Positions 51,208-63,781 of a DNA stretch of 64,000 bases are shown here, piece by piece; position 1 is the first letter of the stretch, and each line of letters begins with the position of its first letter. Below the pieces are notes generated by a model. That model worked only from the letters and a program-made list of their open reading frames with translations, was not told where the DNA came from and made no database searches. The stretch is taken from positions 32,916,716-32,980,715 of the forward strand of contig NC_035176.2 in the NCBI RefSeq assembly GCF_001659605.2, in the 5' to 3' direction. Made by a program: the position numbers and the translations under genes. This DNA is from Manihot esculenta (taxonomy: Eukaryota > Streptophyta > Magnoliopsida > Malpighiales > Euphorbiaceae).

Positions 51208-54200
51208 ATTATTTATAATAATATAAAAAGATTATATTGAAATATTAAAATATTTTAATTAAATTTTAAAATATTAAAAATAAAATATAAAAAATTAAAA
51301 AAAAATATTAAAAAGTCTAATAAATTAAATTAAATTAATTCGATTCGATTTAAATTAATTTTTATTTAAAATTAATTTTATTTAATTTTTATAACTACTA
51401 AAATTTAATTTTTAATTTATAAAATTTAATTTAATTTTAAAATTAAATCGATAAAATACTCACTTAAACAATATATATATTGTTAATATTGTTTAGTTAG
51501 GTTAGAGTTGTTTTTTTTTTTCAATAGTTTTTTAAGTTGAAATGTAAGAATTTAATTATTAGTAACTTAAATTTTTTTTAAAAAAAAAAATTCAAATATT
51601 ATACAATTTTACAAAAATTTATTTATTTATTTTTTTTTAAAAAAGTGAATCATTACAAACAAAAGGAAGAGTACATGAGTGATATAAGAGAAAATGTTGG
51701 TTGGTTTATCTCAAAGAAAAATAATTAAAATATGTTTTTTAGTAGTTGGGCATTAAAATAAATTAATTAATAGATGATTTTTTTTCTAAGGGAAAAATAA
51801 AGTCGTTATATATCTTAAAAAATATTTAAAAATTATTTATATATGAATTTTATTAACACTTTATTTTTATAATTTTTACATTTAAATAACAGAAAATAAA
51901 TCTTCTTTTATATAGAACAATACTGTACAAAATATTTTACATAAGTATTTGTAATTATTGGATAATTACCCATGAATTTGTAGATCAATTTGATATATGA
52001 TTTTTATTTTAAAGTTCAATTAATGCATGAAAAAGTTGGCGAAAATGAAAGGAAAGAAAGCAACAGCACGTACTGTATGGCTATATATACACCTACCTCA
52101 TTTTGCCCCTTTAGGAAATTTTACCCACCTCCAATTCTTTTTAAATTCTATATATATATTTTTTGTGAAATATATTAAATGAATTTAATATTTATTTATT
52201 TTTTATAATATGAACACAAAGGATTAAAAATATATATAATTTAAGAAAACTTTTTTTCTAAAAATTTAAAATCAATTCCATAATTATTTAGAATAATCAT
52301 ATCGAATAATAAAAATTTTATATTTAAGTACATGTATCAAAATATTTATAAAATTTTTTTTTTTTATAAAAAGTCGATAATTTGTCTCACCATCCAAAAG
52401 TCGATATTTATTAGTCAACTCAAATTAAAGGTGATGTCCCAAATGTGAGACAGAGACAAAAATTGTCAGAATTAAAATTAATGATTATTTTAATTTCTAG
52501 TAAGAAATATATATATATTTAATTATCTATTAAAAAAATAGTCCACGTCATCCTTCAAGTGGTTAATTTCGTCTACAAGGAGTGAGTGGTCTATAATGAT
52601 TCTGAGGCTCAGCCTATAGCTTACTTGAATTTATTTTGCTTTTTCATTTTTAAATTGTTTCAAATAAATATTTACAATTTACAATATTTACTATTTTGTT
52701 CGGTTACAAACTAAAATTTTATTCCATACTTTAGTATTTAGATCGAGTAAAAATATTAATTTTTATTATTTACTAATTATTATTATTTTACAGTTGAATT
52801 AATAAAATTTATTTAAAAATTATATATATACATACATACAGGAGAGGACATGGGAATAGATGCAAACATGGATAGAAGAGAGAGTAGGCACATGGAGGCT
52901 GGTTGCTGACATGGAGTATCGGGATAGGCCAAAATAACCACTAACGAATCTTGTCTTTCCAACTGCGACAACGCCATCAAACTGGAGAGTATTAGACAGT
53001 GAGATAACTCTGCTAGCATTTCTGTTAATCTTTTATTTTCAAATATGTAAAATTAGAAATTTAATTAAATTAGTAGTTAAATATAATGAAAATAATTATA
53101 AAAAAAAGGGTTTATACTGATAATTGAGAAAAAAGAGAGAATGTGGTCCAACATATTATATAAAATAGAGAAATATATAAAAGAAGGACCCTTCGCTATG
53201 TCCTAAAGCCTTCAATCAAGTTATTAAATGAGAGGTAAGATGTGGGTCTTTAGGTCCTTTAGTGGCGTGGTCTCTGCTCCCCATGACCTCTCCTTCTTTC
53301 CATTTTCTATATATATATATATATAATTATTTATTTTAATGTTTTAAGTATATTATTTAACATATTATTATAAAAGTATGTTATTAAAACTTACTTTAAA
53401 TAAGATTATATTAAACTTAAACTTGGTAATTTAAACTTAAATTTGATAATTTTAATTTTAACAATACTAAAAAAGGAAAAGTTATAACTTAAATTTATCT
53501 AAACAAATTTTTAAAAAAAATTAATTTTATTTTTTTAATTTTTAATTTTCGGTTAAAAAAAAGTTAGATTCATAAAAATTAAAAAAAAATATATAATTTG
53601 TTTAAACTTATAATTAATTGAAAGAAAAGAGAGGAAGATGATGGAAGAATAGGGTACGGTCGGTCCCCGCCCACTAGACTGAAACTGTATAATAATAAAG
53701 CCATGCACCTGTTCTCCTCCACTAAAGATAAAAGGGAGGGTCCTGTTCCTCTGCTTCTGTGTCTATCCTATTTTCTCTAACTCATTCATTCATCAGTTAT
53801 TGCTTCCATCAATGCACCAATTACACCTTTTCCACAATGTCCACATAAATACATCTATTAACATACACTTTATTACAAAATTATTTTTATAATTAATCAA
53901 TTTTACTTTTATAATGCGTTTGAACATATATGATGAACATTAAAAAATTTAATAAGTAAATTGTCATATAAAAGATAAAATATATTTATATATATTGGAA
54001 GACATTTTATAGAGTAATTTTAAAATTTTCATGTTTATATAAAGTTATGGTTTTTATTTTTTAAGGTATCTAAAAAACCTAATATACATGTAAAGTAATT
54101 TGAATGTTTTAGATGTAAAAATTATTATAATAAAATGATATTTTGAGTTGAGCAATTTTTTTCTTCTTTTTTTTTTTTTTCAAAAAATTTGACAAACGAG

Positions 54201-54600
54201 CCAGAAAATTAAAATTAAGAGATTTACCTTTTTATTTTCAGAACGTTGTTAATTTTAAATCATTTTATTGAAATTAAAGTTGAACACTTTGATAATCAAA
54301 ATTGAATAAAATTATATTGGTAATTCTAAAACAATTATATTCAATAATAAACTCATAACGTGACAATCAATATAATTTTAAACTCATTTTATTGATATTA
54401 AAATTGAATTGCTTATCTATAAATTTATAAAAAAAAGTATTTGATTGAAGTGAATTTTCATTGATTAAAAAAAAAAAAAGTGAACTCAGTCAACTAAATT
54501 TAATAGAGTAGTGATTGAAGACGAAGAGCCACGAGTGAGAGGATGCGGGAAATAAAAATGAAAACGGATGCAGGAAATAACAAAAATTTAAAAGAAAAAC
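49000..54600. other. Long AT-rich intergenic spacer
   Basis: I see no supported gene. There are simple-sequence tracts such as (TAA)n at 51181-51205 and (TA)n at 53309-53326. A higher-complexity patch at 52813-53019 is open for 68 codons on the minus strand without a recognisable domain. It could be a gene fragment. Confidence 0.5.
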
Positions 54601-54760
54601 TTGCTTCCCAGAGACACGCAGTCGCATCAGACCCAATTCCCTAGAGAGAAGTCACTTGGGGACGAAATGCTCAGATCCCACCATTATCACAATCCAACGG
54701 CAGGGAAATACTAGTAAAAAAATATAGAAATCGGACGGCTACAAGTCAATCGGAAGTGAC
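54600..54760 (+). promoter_or_regulatory. Probable MIR156 promoter region
   Basis: A GC-richer segment after several kb of A/T-rich spacer contains AATCCAACGGC and ATCGGACGGCT, motifs typical of plant promoters. AATATAGAAAT near 54720 is a weak TATA candidate. CA/GA repeats and a CT-rich leader-like stretch follow. The start of transcription is not defined by sequence alone. Confidence 0.4.
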
Positions 54761-54841
54761 AAGCGCATGAAAGCAACACGTACGCACAACAATTTCAGCC
54801 AACCAACCACATCCCTACAGAGTACATACTCTCTACACAGG

Positions 54842-54874
54842 CGCGCGCACACACACACAGAGAGAGAGAGAGAG
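54842..54874. repeat. (GC)n(AC)n(AG)n microsatellite
   Basis: This is a compound dinucleotide tract in the presumed MIR156 leader. Another (GA)n tract lies at 55127-55141. Confidence 0.9.
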
Positions 54875-55390
54875 ATCACTGACTCCTCCTCCTCCTCTCT
54901 TCTTTCTTCTTCTTCTTCTTTTCGCCTCCCATCATGCCGTGCAGTGTTTAAACATGTGGGCTATGGTTCTCTTTTTACATGCTTGGAGCCATTATGAGTA
55001 TCAGCCGTTCATATTGGCGTATATGTTAGTTGAGAGAGTCATGCGAATTCACTGTTAGATTTGTTCAGATACAGATAAAAGAGAGGACATTTGGTACCTT
55101 TTACCGACACCTGCACGTCTTGCATGAGAGAGAGAGAGAGAGGATTCTTGACTTTGTGGTGGCTACAGCCTTTCTTGGTCCCAATATAACCCTAAATCGT
55201 CATTAAAGCCTTTCATTCCTGGAGCATGAGGAGTGGGAATCATAGATTTATGGTAACTTTCCTTAAATGGGTCTCACTGTGTTATCAGATTTCTGGGTAG
55301 CTTTGTCTTTATATTATTTACTTCCCTACTCATCATCTCCTCTCATCTTTGCACTCTTCTCTACTTTGATACTCATCTCCTCTCCTCTCA

Positions 55391-55510
55391 TCTTCTGGGA
55401 CATAGAACTTGACAGAAGAGAGTGAGCACACAGAGGCATTTGTATAAATCTATACCCTTTCTTTTGCGTGCTCACTTCTCTTTCTGTCAGCTTCCGGCGC
55501 CGGAATTTGA
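55391..55510 (+). ncRNA. MIR156: MIR156 precursor hairpin
   Basis: TGACAGAAGAGAGTGAGCAC at 55410-55429 is the conserved plant miR156 sequence, here with an extra 5' T (55409) as in 21-nt variants. Across a loop of about 40 nt, the strand at 55470-55491 (GCTCACTTCTC.. to CTGTCAGC) pairs with it, leaving two bulged U residues, as in known miR156 stars. The stem extends a little beyond both ends. miR156 represses SPL/SBP transcription factors and holds plants in the juvenile phase. The primary transcript probably starts near 54.75 kb and may be spliced, because an exon-like piece lies at 57045-57106 between a TTGCAG acceptor and a GTAAAT donor. Confidence 0.97.
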
Positions 55511-58500
55511 TCTCTCTCTGGTGATTAAAATTCCCGGCCTGTTTCTGTTCCATGTTGATACATATATATCCTCTCTTATTTTCTCTTTTTTCCTCCCCTT
55601 ATCTGCTTTCAAAGACCTCTTTCATTCGAAGAGGAAGAAGATTTGATATGATGGTTGAGCAAACAGAGAAAAAGATGAGCCAATACCATTGATTAATACC
55701 AAAAGGAGATATGTCTTTGTCTTTGTTTCAGTTTTTAAGTTTATGCATTACAGTATATATTTAATTTTGAAAACTGGGGCTTTTGTTGGTGTATAGTACC
55801 CGTGATTACTGTGCAGATTTAGCGGCAAAACACTGTTGATAGCATGGGGAGGGGTTGATCTACGTTATCTAAGTCTTATAGCATGGTCCTTACTTGCAAA
55901 ACCCTCTTTTTTCATTTTTAATCTGGCTCCATGCTCTTATAATTTTCTTTTTCATTCGTGCTCATGGTTTTATGTATCAAGTTCGAGGTTTGCTTCTGAT
56001 TGGAGAGTCTATTCACCTGAATCTAGTAGCTTCAAAACTTTCAGAAGAAAAAAAAAAGGTTTTCCCTTTTATGGGTTCAAAAACCCTATTCTAGGATAGG
56101 GTTGCTTGTGTTGAAAGTGCACAAGTTATATCTTGTGGCTTCTTTTTGCTCTGATTTTCGACATTATCTGGTCACTTTCACAGTACTCAAGTGGGTTCTG
56201 ACAAAGGTTTTTATTTCTTTTATTGATGTTCTGAATTGTTTGTTTCAAAGTAGTTGTTTCTCTTTTATGTATATTTGTGTGGATGATTGAGCAGATGTGA
56301 TGTTTTTGGGTACATATCGGGGGGGGGGGGGGGGGTGAGGGACTCATTAGATTAGGTACAATGACGATGCTTCTTTCTACATATGGGAAGTTTTCTGCAA
56401 CTTTTTTTTTTCTCTCTTTGCTCGTATGTTCTGAGTTTTTGCAGATAGATGGGTAATCAATCAAGGAATCGTCAACTCACTTGTCATATGCGAAAAATCC
56501 CCTAGAAGAAGTCTAATCGAGAAGGTCAGAAAATATATATTCTTTTTTGCCGATTTTTTTTTTCGAAACAGAAAATATATATTCAAGAAACGTGTCTTGA
56601 ATCTACATATACACAACACCCTTTTCTACTTATTTCATGAACTTCACTTACCTTTTTTTCTCTTCTTTTGTTGGAATCAACACCTTGTTCGTTATTCAAT
56701 CTTCAATTCTTTTAATAACCCGTCAAATCTCGTGATCTTACCGACTAATGTTTCATATGGATGGTATATGAGGCAAAGAATATAAGAAAAGTTCACATAA
56801 AAGCAAGTAGTTTTTCAGTTGGTTCCTTGTTTGTCATTGTAGTTGGTTTGAGCAATTAGTAGGCAGCTTTGATCATATTCTTCCCAGTAAAATTTTGATT
56901 TATATAACAATAGAAGTTCATGGATAGCTCTTATGTTTTATCATATTCGGGTTCATTAACAAGATATAACTTGATATTTCTTAGCACACTATATTTATTT
57001 TATGCAGAGGAGAAACCTACAATTTTGCTATAATTAAATTGCAGATGTTGAATATCTGAGCGGGCAGTTCAAATTTAGAAAGCAAATGTTTGTGTCCATG
57101 GACAAGGTAAATACATTCAATTGGCTTCAATATGCTTTTGTTTTCTTGTTCTTTGAAGGTGGCAGTGTACTGTATGTTTGTGGTAGTTGAGCCACTAGTT
57201 GAATGTTACTTCATGCAATAGTTTTGTGAAGTAAGATCTTTTTTCTTTTACTCTCTTGTTCTGTAGATTTAGAGTCTAGTTAACATTATTATTTAAGATG
57301 CTTAGAAAATACTGTTTTGAGGATATTAATTAAAGACTTATTTCAGTTATAAGAACTCCAACAAATAAATAAATAGTTGTTTGAAATTGTTTTTTTCCAA
57401 CAAAATATAGGTTGGTGTCACAGTTCAAAACATTCTGAGTGTCACTACAGTTTTTCTAAGGCATAACTTGAAAAAAAAAAAAATCAAGCATAGCAGATAA
57501 ATATATTGTAACTATGGTACTTTGGAAGGTTACTATATAAACCCTTTTTTTCAACATTATGGTACTTTGGAAGGTGGTTTCACGTAGGTTATTCTCTAAT
57601 GAAAAGTAAAGTCCAAGTTACTCACCTTTGAAGCAAGCAATCGAGTAGTCTATTCTCAAGTACATAATCATATGGCAGCCATATGGTACACCTTGTGATT
57701 GATAACCAGAATAAACTATTTGTACTAGCTAGATGAAAAGGTGAAAAAAAAAACTACCTTTACTATAATTTAATTTAGGTTGTGATATGACTGTTTGTGG
57801 AAGCTTCCGTGGTAGCTTTACTTATAACTTTTTGTTCTCTGAAATCATGCTTGTTTTTGTTTGCAAATTGCATTTGTATTGTAGTTGTCCAAACATTTAA
57901 TTTGTAGTCTAGTACTGTGAGGCCTCCAAAATGCGATTTCCATGAGAAATTACAATAACGAAATCTTTATTACACATCATTATATGAGAAATTGAACAAT
58001 TTTATTTATTTCTTGAGTTAATATTTCCACTATACATCATGTATTTACCAATCAATTAAAGTCAATTTATTCAATATCAAGTAATCCTTAATTCTAAATA
58101 ACTAAAATGAACGATAGGAATCGCTTTCCATCATTAAATTCCATTTGAAACCAGGATAATTTTCATGGTCACTGAATTTTAATTTATTTTTAAAAAATTA
58201 ACAATGTTTAAATATTTATATGAAATAGTTGAGTTCAAAAAACTTTGTAATCAAGTTCCTTTATCAAGTCAAAGGTTGTAAACATTTGCTTGACATCTCT
58301 CTCTAATCATATATTAGCCTCTCTTTTCTTCTTCCTTCTCCCTGATAAAAATATTGATCGAACTAGATGCAGAAGGCCACAATCCCAGCAAAGTAATGAA
58401 GCACACTTCATCTTAAGCAGTTCCACCTTCATCATCACCAGCTTCCTTCTCCGCCGTCGTTGCAGCACTAGTCACCACCTGCTACTTCATTTTTATAGTC

Positions 58501-58680
58501 TTTAATTTTGAGAGACGTAGGATAAGTCACATGTGCGTTTTATCGAAAAATCTACCAGAAACTCACTCGAGTAACTATTTTATGTAATTATTTAAATGTT
58601 GAAGACTTTTTTAAGTAAATAAAACTTCAATGACTGCAATAAAACTTCAGTGACTAAAGTTCAATGATCGTATGTGAAAA
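55511..58680 (+). other. Probable 3' part of the pri-miR156 locus, then intergenic
   Basis: T-rich, intron-like sequence follows the hairpin, with an exon-like 62-nt segment at 57045-57106. There is a 17-G homopolymer at 56319-56335. No protein gene is supported; short open frames here are not conserved-looking. I cannot say where the transcript ends. Confidence 0.4.
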
Positions 58681-60430
58681 TGACCATTTGAAACCAATTC
58701 AACATTAATACTTAAAATTTTAAATCTTTTGATATTACTTCCATCCACATTGTTTAAGTCTTCCTTTTTTCCTTCACATTACTTCCAATACTATCTTAAT
58801 TGATCCTCTTTCATTTTATCCTCAAAGTGTGCTACACACTCTCTAGCAAATGAATCATTGGTAATCTTATCTATAATCATAATGCCAGTGTGGTGGGTAT
58901 ATCATATTTTAGATGCCAACACCCACTCTTATACAACATAGTTGGCTTGAGCGTAATTCTATGAAACTTACTTTTCACTTTGTCAAGATCTTATATCCTA
59001 TATAGCATATCCATTGCACTCCTCCCCTTCATCTATCTTGGTTTAATCATATGAGTTACATCCTCTTCTGTTATTTCATTCTTTTGGATGATAGAACCTA
59101 AATACTTAATTTAGTTGCATCTTGCCACCAGAACTCCATTCAGTTGAACATTCTCTCCATTCTTTTTATGAGAGCTACATGTTCAATGCATATTCTTCGT
59201 ACTTCTATTTAGCTTGAAACCTTTTACTCTCAAAGTCCTTCACAACTCCAAGTTTTAGTTAACTCCACTAATCTCATCCGCAAAGACAGCATCATCTGTA
59301 AGAACATGCACCATGGGGACATCATTTTGAATACTAGCTACCACATCAATAACTAGGTAAATAGGTATGGAGTCAAAGTAGATTCTTGATGTTAACCTAT
59401 TATTATAGGAAATTTGTTATATACATGTCCTTATATTCTAGTGTATGTTAAAGAACTTCCCTAAATACTCTATCATTTGCATCCTCAAGGATAAACCTTC
59501 AAGACGGACCTCTCTTTTTTTGAGGGTCCATTAATACCATATGTAGATCCTACTTCCTCTTCTTATAAATTTTCTTTAATATTCTAAACAAAATGATAGG
59601 CTTTATTACAGGTCTACTAGATATAAAGCCATATTGGTTCTTTAATACCTTAGTGGTATTTCTAATTCTATGCTTAATGATTCTTTTAATGAACTAAAGT
59701 CTCTTCCTTTACTCATTCGGTATGGTAACTTTTCAAATTGTTGTATGTCACTGAATATTTTTATTTTTTATTTTTAATTCTCGATAGCCAAGCTACTGCA
59801 AGTACCCCGTTGCACTTTCATCATGATTTATAGTCATCTTTCATGTCTCAATTGAATAGCTAATCAAAGTAGGATACACCTCTCTTTTATCCGATATCCA
59901 TCTTTTATCTCATCATCTCCCAAGAAAAATAAAATTGTTGATTATCATCTTATTGCACTTGACTTTGAAATATATCCCCTCCCCTCATTTCAATAAGTTG
60001 TTATAGCTTGTGCTTTTTCTTTCCCTTAGTATCCAAACTTGTGTACATTGGCTAGAGATTTACAAAGAGCCTTCCCAATTTGTATTTCTCAGACTTCCAA
60101 AATTTTTCCATTAACCAATGCAACATGTAAATCATTGAGTATCCCTTGAACTAATGCATTATATCTTCTCAAACTTGCTTTTAGCTTCCTCATTCTTACC
60201 TACTTGAGGAACTTACACTGATGATATATCTTTTTTAACACTAACTTCAATGAATAATCCTATCACCAGCTTTCTTCACTTCCTTTACCTTACATTTCAA
60301 TTATTCCAATCATTCTTACTCATTTTGACTCGTCCCTACCCAGGACTACTAGTATAACCTAATATTCCAACTACTTAAGTGAACTATGCTCTCCTAAACT
60401 TGCTTCTTTAGATGCAGTCATCCAACAAGA

Positions 60431-60435
60431 TGTTA
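60431..60435. repeat. Target-site duplication, left copy (TGTTA)
   Basis: TGTTA immediately precedes the LTR terminus TGTAACGACC and matches the five bases after its other end (62599-62603). Confidence 0.9.
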
Positions 60436-62598
60436 TGTAACGACCCGGAAGCCGGACCGCTATCGGCGCTAGGATTTAGATCGACTTAAGGTCGCCGAAA
60501 CCCGTAGCAAGCCTACTATGCTTCCTGTGTACCTGATAAAATCCCATATATGTTCACACATTTTCATAAAAATTTAAATTTTTTGTATACCAAGCTCGAC
60601 CTGTGCATGCATCATAAACTGTATACATAAAACCCACACTAGAGCCCTCATCAAATGCTCTAGTATGGTAAACATCACATGCCTCAAGCTTGATTCATCA
60701 TAACTTATCATTAAAACTTTTGCATAAAGACCATGATAAACAGGGTTATACAAAACATAAACTAGGGCAAAACACAAATCTAATCCATTAAATAGTACAT
60801 GTCTACCACTATTCTATTACATAAACTTATACCAGCCTCTAGCCGACTTCCCGAGCTATTCTTGACCCTGCAAACCTGGGGTTAGGGGAAAGGGATAAGC
60901 TACAAGAGTCTAGTGAGCAGAACATAAAAATAGTTTAATAAACATATGCTCTCATGAAATGCATTACAATACAAACAATACACATCAAGGATGGACTTGT
61001 TACCAGTAACCCTCTACATATTCAAATAATGCCCGGCCCTCGATGGAGCTCCTCAGGACTTCCTCTTAAACATAACATAATATATCCAATTGTGCCAGGG
61101 GCGTAGAATGGGCAGCCCTAGTCTTTCCCTTACATAGTGCCAGGGCGCGTAGAATGGGCAGCTCTAGTCTTCCGTATTCGTATCATATCATAACCTGCTC
61201 GAGGGCTAGCGGGTCATCCAACATCCATCCACATCAACAATAATTTATGCAATGCATCATATTCGTGAATTCTAAAGCAAAACAACCTAATACATAACAT
61301 GGCATTCGTAATGCATGAACATGCTTAAAAAATTTAGTTACTTTAAAATATAGTTTTGTTCTACTCACCTCTGGCTGACGCTCGACTGACAAAGACGCAG
61401 CTGGCTCACTGAAGGCCTCTACGGTCTCCCTGGTACGATCCTACACAGGTGGACTCAAATGAGGGACCAACACAACTATTACATGACTCTAAACACTCCC
61501 CAAAATCCCCCTAAAACATCACAAAACATGCATATAAAACAAGTAAAGGAAGGCTGGGTAGAGGACTTTCGGAGGTAGGTTCGGTGGCCGAAGGTCCTCT
61601 ACAAATCCGAAAGTCGGGGTCCTTCGAGGGCAGGTTCGGCGGCCAAAGGTTCTCCACAGATCCGAAAGTCCTTGACTTTCGGGGGCGGGTTCAGCGGCCG
61701 AAACTCCCTTACAGATTCAAAAGTGCTTGCTTTCGGGGGCAGGTTAGGCGGCCAAAAGGCTGCCTCCCATGCAGGTTCGGCGGCCGAACTTGGATTCTGC
61801 CATTCTGGAGAACCCGATTCTGCCCTATGCATTTCAGCTCCAAAACTCTCAAATCCTCACACCCAACTTCCCACAACATGCATACTCACTCCAACATGCA
61901 TAAGGGGTATAAAAACTAGCTTAAACCCCAACAAACAACAATAAAACACAAGAGAGAGCATACATTCATCAAAACCCAACTCAAAGCCTATAACCTTAGA
62001 TCTGGCCATATCATGCATTTTTAACCCTTACCCCTTTTTAAAACTTACTTAAAACATATAAAAAGGCAAGGATCTACATTTATCTCTTGAAGATCTAAGG
62101 TAGATGCAACCCAAGCTTGGAGTGGAGTTGAGGAGAAACGGTCTCCCAAACTTTAAAGTCTTTGATCCAAGCTCAAAACTTCAAAAACAAGCGAAAACTC
62201 ATGAAAATTTGAAGGAAAAATATAAAATCATCAAAGGAAGGGCAAGAACTCACCTTTGCCCGAAAATGGAGAGAGAAACTCTCCCATTTTCGGACTGAAG
62301 GCCTCTTATAGGTGGCTGGCCAGACCACCTTCGGGGGCTGAAAGGAGAGCTCCCGTGGCAGCACCATGTTCGGCGGTCGAACCTAAGGTTCGGCGGTCGA
62401 ACCTGAGCTTGTCCCTCAAAAATATTTTTATTTCATTTTAAAATTTTAACTCAAAACCAAATAATAAAATCATGAAAAACATTTTGTAAAAATATATTTT
62501 ACCCTTTGAAGAGGTTCCGGTATCCGAGATTCCGGATTCCAACGGGGATTTCGTCGGAAGATTGAAATTTCGACACCGGAGTCTACCCGGGTATTACA
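60436..62598. mobile_element. Solo LTR of an LTR retrotransposon (2163 bp)
   Basis: The element begins TGTAACGACCCGG and ends CCGGGTATTACA, so it has TG..CA termini with about 12-bp inverted ends. It is flanked by the perfect 5-bp duplication TGTTA. It has no gag-pol and no second LTR, which is why I call it a solo LTR left by LTR-LTR recombination. It is much GC-richer than the host sequence. The interior carries a periodic array of TTCGGCGGCCGAA-type near-palindromes. I think the family is a Ty3-type element common in Euphorbiaceae, from memory only. Confidence 0.85.
61580..61788. repeat. About 55-bp periodic near-palindrome array inside the LTR
   Basis: TTCGG-CGG-CCGAA or close variants start at 61580, 61635, 61690, 61744 and 61776. 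The first four are spaced 54-55 bp. Two more (TTCGGCGGTCGAA) lie at 62369 and 62389. Each can form a 5-bp stem. Confidence 0.85.
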
Positions 62599-62603
62599 TG
62601 TTA
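62599..62603. repeat. Target-site duplication, right copy (TGTTA)
   Basis: TGTTA directly follows the LTR end TATTACA and is identical to the left copy at 60431-60435. Confidence 0.9.
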
Positions 62604-62839
62604 TGTTACCAATCTCTCGCCTTTTTTCCTGTTCACTTTTGAAGACAAGCTATGTTAACCCTCCTCTTTCTAGTATTCACAAATCACAAGCACCATTGAT
62701 TTTTCAGTTAGTGATATTATATTCCGATTACCTAGGTGCACTCTACTCTCCTAGACTCGATTCTTTACACACTTATCCATCAAGATGTTATAACGCTTGC
62801 CTAAGTTGCACCACAAACTGAAGCTTTGATATGCCGGGA

Positions 62840-63780
62840 CTTAACTTTGCTAAACTCACAAGGACAAAGTTATATTAAACCTATCAAGCGTATCAAATTT
62901 TTCTTTTTATTTTTCTTTTAAGATTTGAAAAGCGTTGTAGGTATACAAATTATTTTAAGATTTTCTTCAAATTCTACAAAAAGAGTTGGTGTGTGATTTT
63001 CATCAAGTGAGAAGGGAGTGAATGTGGTGGCGGGTTAAGCCAATAAAAGTGAAAGGCTAAATGAACATTAATAAGAAATTGTATTAGATAATATTTGACT
63101 AGGTAATTAATAGGAGTTTACATTGATTTAATAGCTGGAGTGTATTTGATGTTTGAACATAGAAGTATGAGCAGTTAGATACGAGAACCAAATAGGCACT
63201 TACTAGGCATTTTGCTTTTTGTGGTATAACAGTGTTACCACATGTTTACGGCAGCAATAGAATTTTTTCTGTTGATGAAATAGGTGTTTCCAGTCTTCAA
63301 TCCGAAGTGAGGTTTTGATGTCACCATCTCGAGCAACAGTTTTAAGTCCAACACACTAGACAGACAATTTTATATAGCAGCAGTGAGTGTCTACTCGAAC
63401 AGGAGCCATTTCCAATCACACAAATAACAAGTGAAGCAGAAATTCAAGGCAATTATTTCAGATATGAAACCTCCTCTCTCTCTCTTTTTTTTCCCCATTT
63501 TCTTTGTGCCCAAGAGGATAAATCATCAGAGATGCATCCTTTGCTAAGCATAAACTGCACTGATATTCATAACCAGGGGGTGAAAGGCGTAGAACTAGTG
63601 AAGCCTAGTTGTAAATGCATGATCACGATTCCTATGGTTAATTCGAAAAGTTGTTTAGGGTTCATATGGCACCAAAAAATGATTCTCTTCTATCAACAAA
63701 ATTTCAACATCAAACACAAAGTGTGAGTCTTATACACACGACAGTAGCAGCATAAACCACACAGAGCATCAATTTGATTA
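62840..63780. other. Intergenic or intronic sequence before the edge gene
   Basis: No supported gene is seen on the plus strand. If the minus-strand edge gene continues leftward, this could be its intron or 3' flank. An open plus-strand frame at 63532-63726 has no recognisable domain. Confidence 0.4.
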
Positions 63781-63781
63781 C

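Larger units (their letters stand above)
58690..62830 (-). mobile_element. Decayed LINE (endonuclease and reverse transcriptase), split by a solo LTR
   Basis: Read on the minus strand, the order is that of a plant LINE. Endonuclease N-terminal pieces lie at 62750-62620 (RVHLGNRNIISLTEKS) and again at about 60390-60160 (HLSSWNI, VKKAGDRII). Reverse transcriptase pieces lie at about 59700-59200: NQYGF, then DLHMVLMD, REVL, and DDAVFADEISG in place of the catalytic YADD region, then KGFKLNR. The C-terminal part is at 59050-58700 (FEDKMKEDQLR). Many stops and frameshifts show that it is long dead. The LTR at 60436-62598 inserted later. Confidence 0.8.

Noticed and set aside
54767..54997. 76-codon frame upstream of the MIR156 hairpin as a miRNA-encoded peptide
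   Set aside because: It is built from microsatellite (HTHTEREREI) and poly-Ser sequence. No conservation or initiation evidence is visible.
55326..55646. Protein frames across the miR156 hairpin
   Set aside because: The hairpin and its star strand explain the sequence. The frames run in both directions by chance.
56319..56335. G-quadruplex or assembly gap at a 17-G run
   Set aside because: A plain homopolymer is enough to explain it. Its true length cannot be trusted from the sequence.
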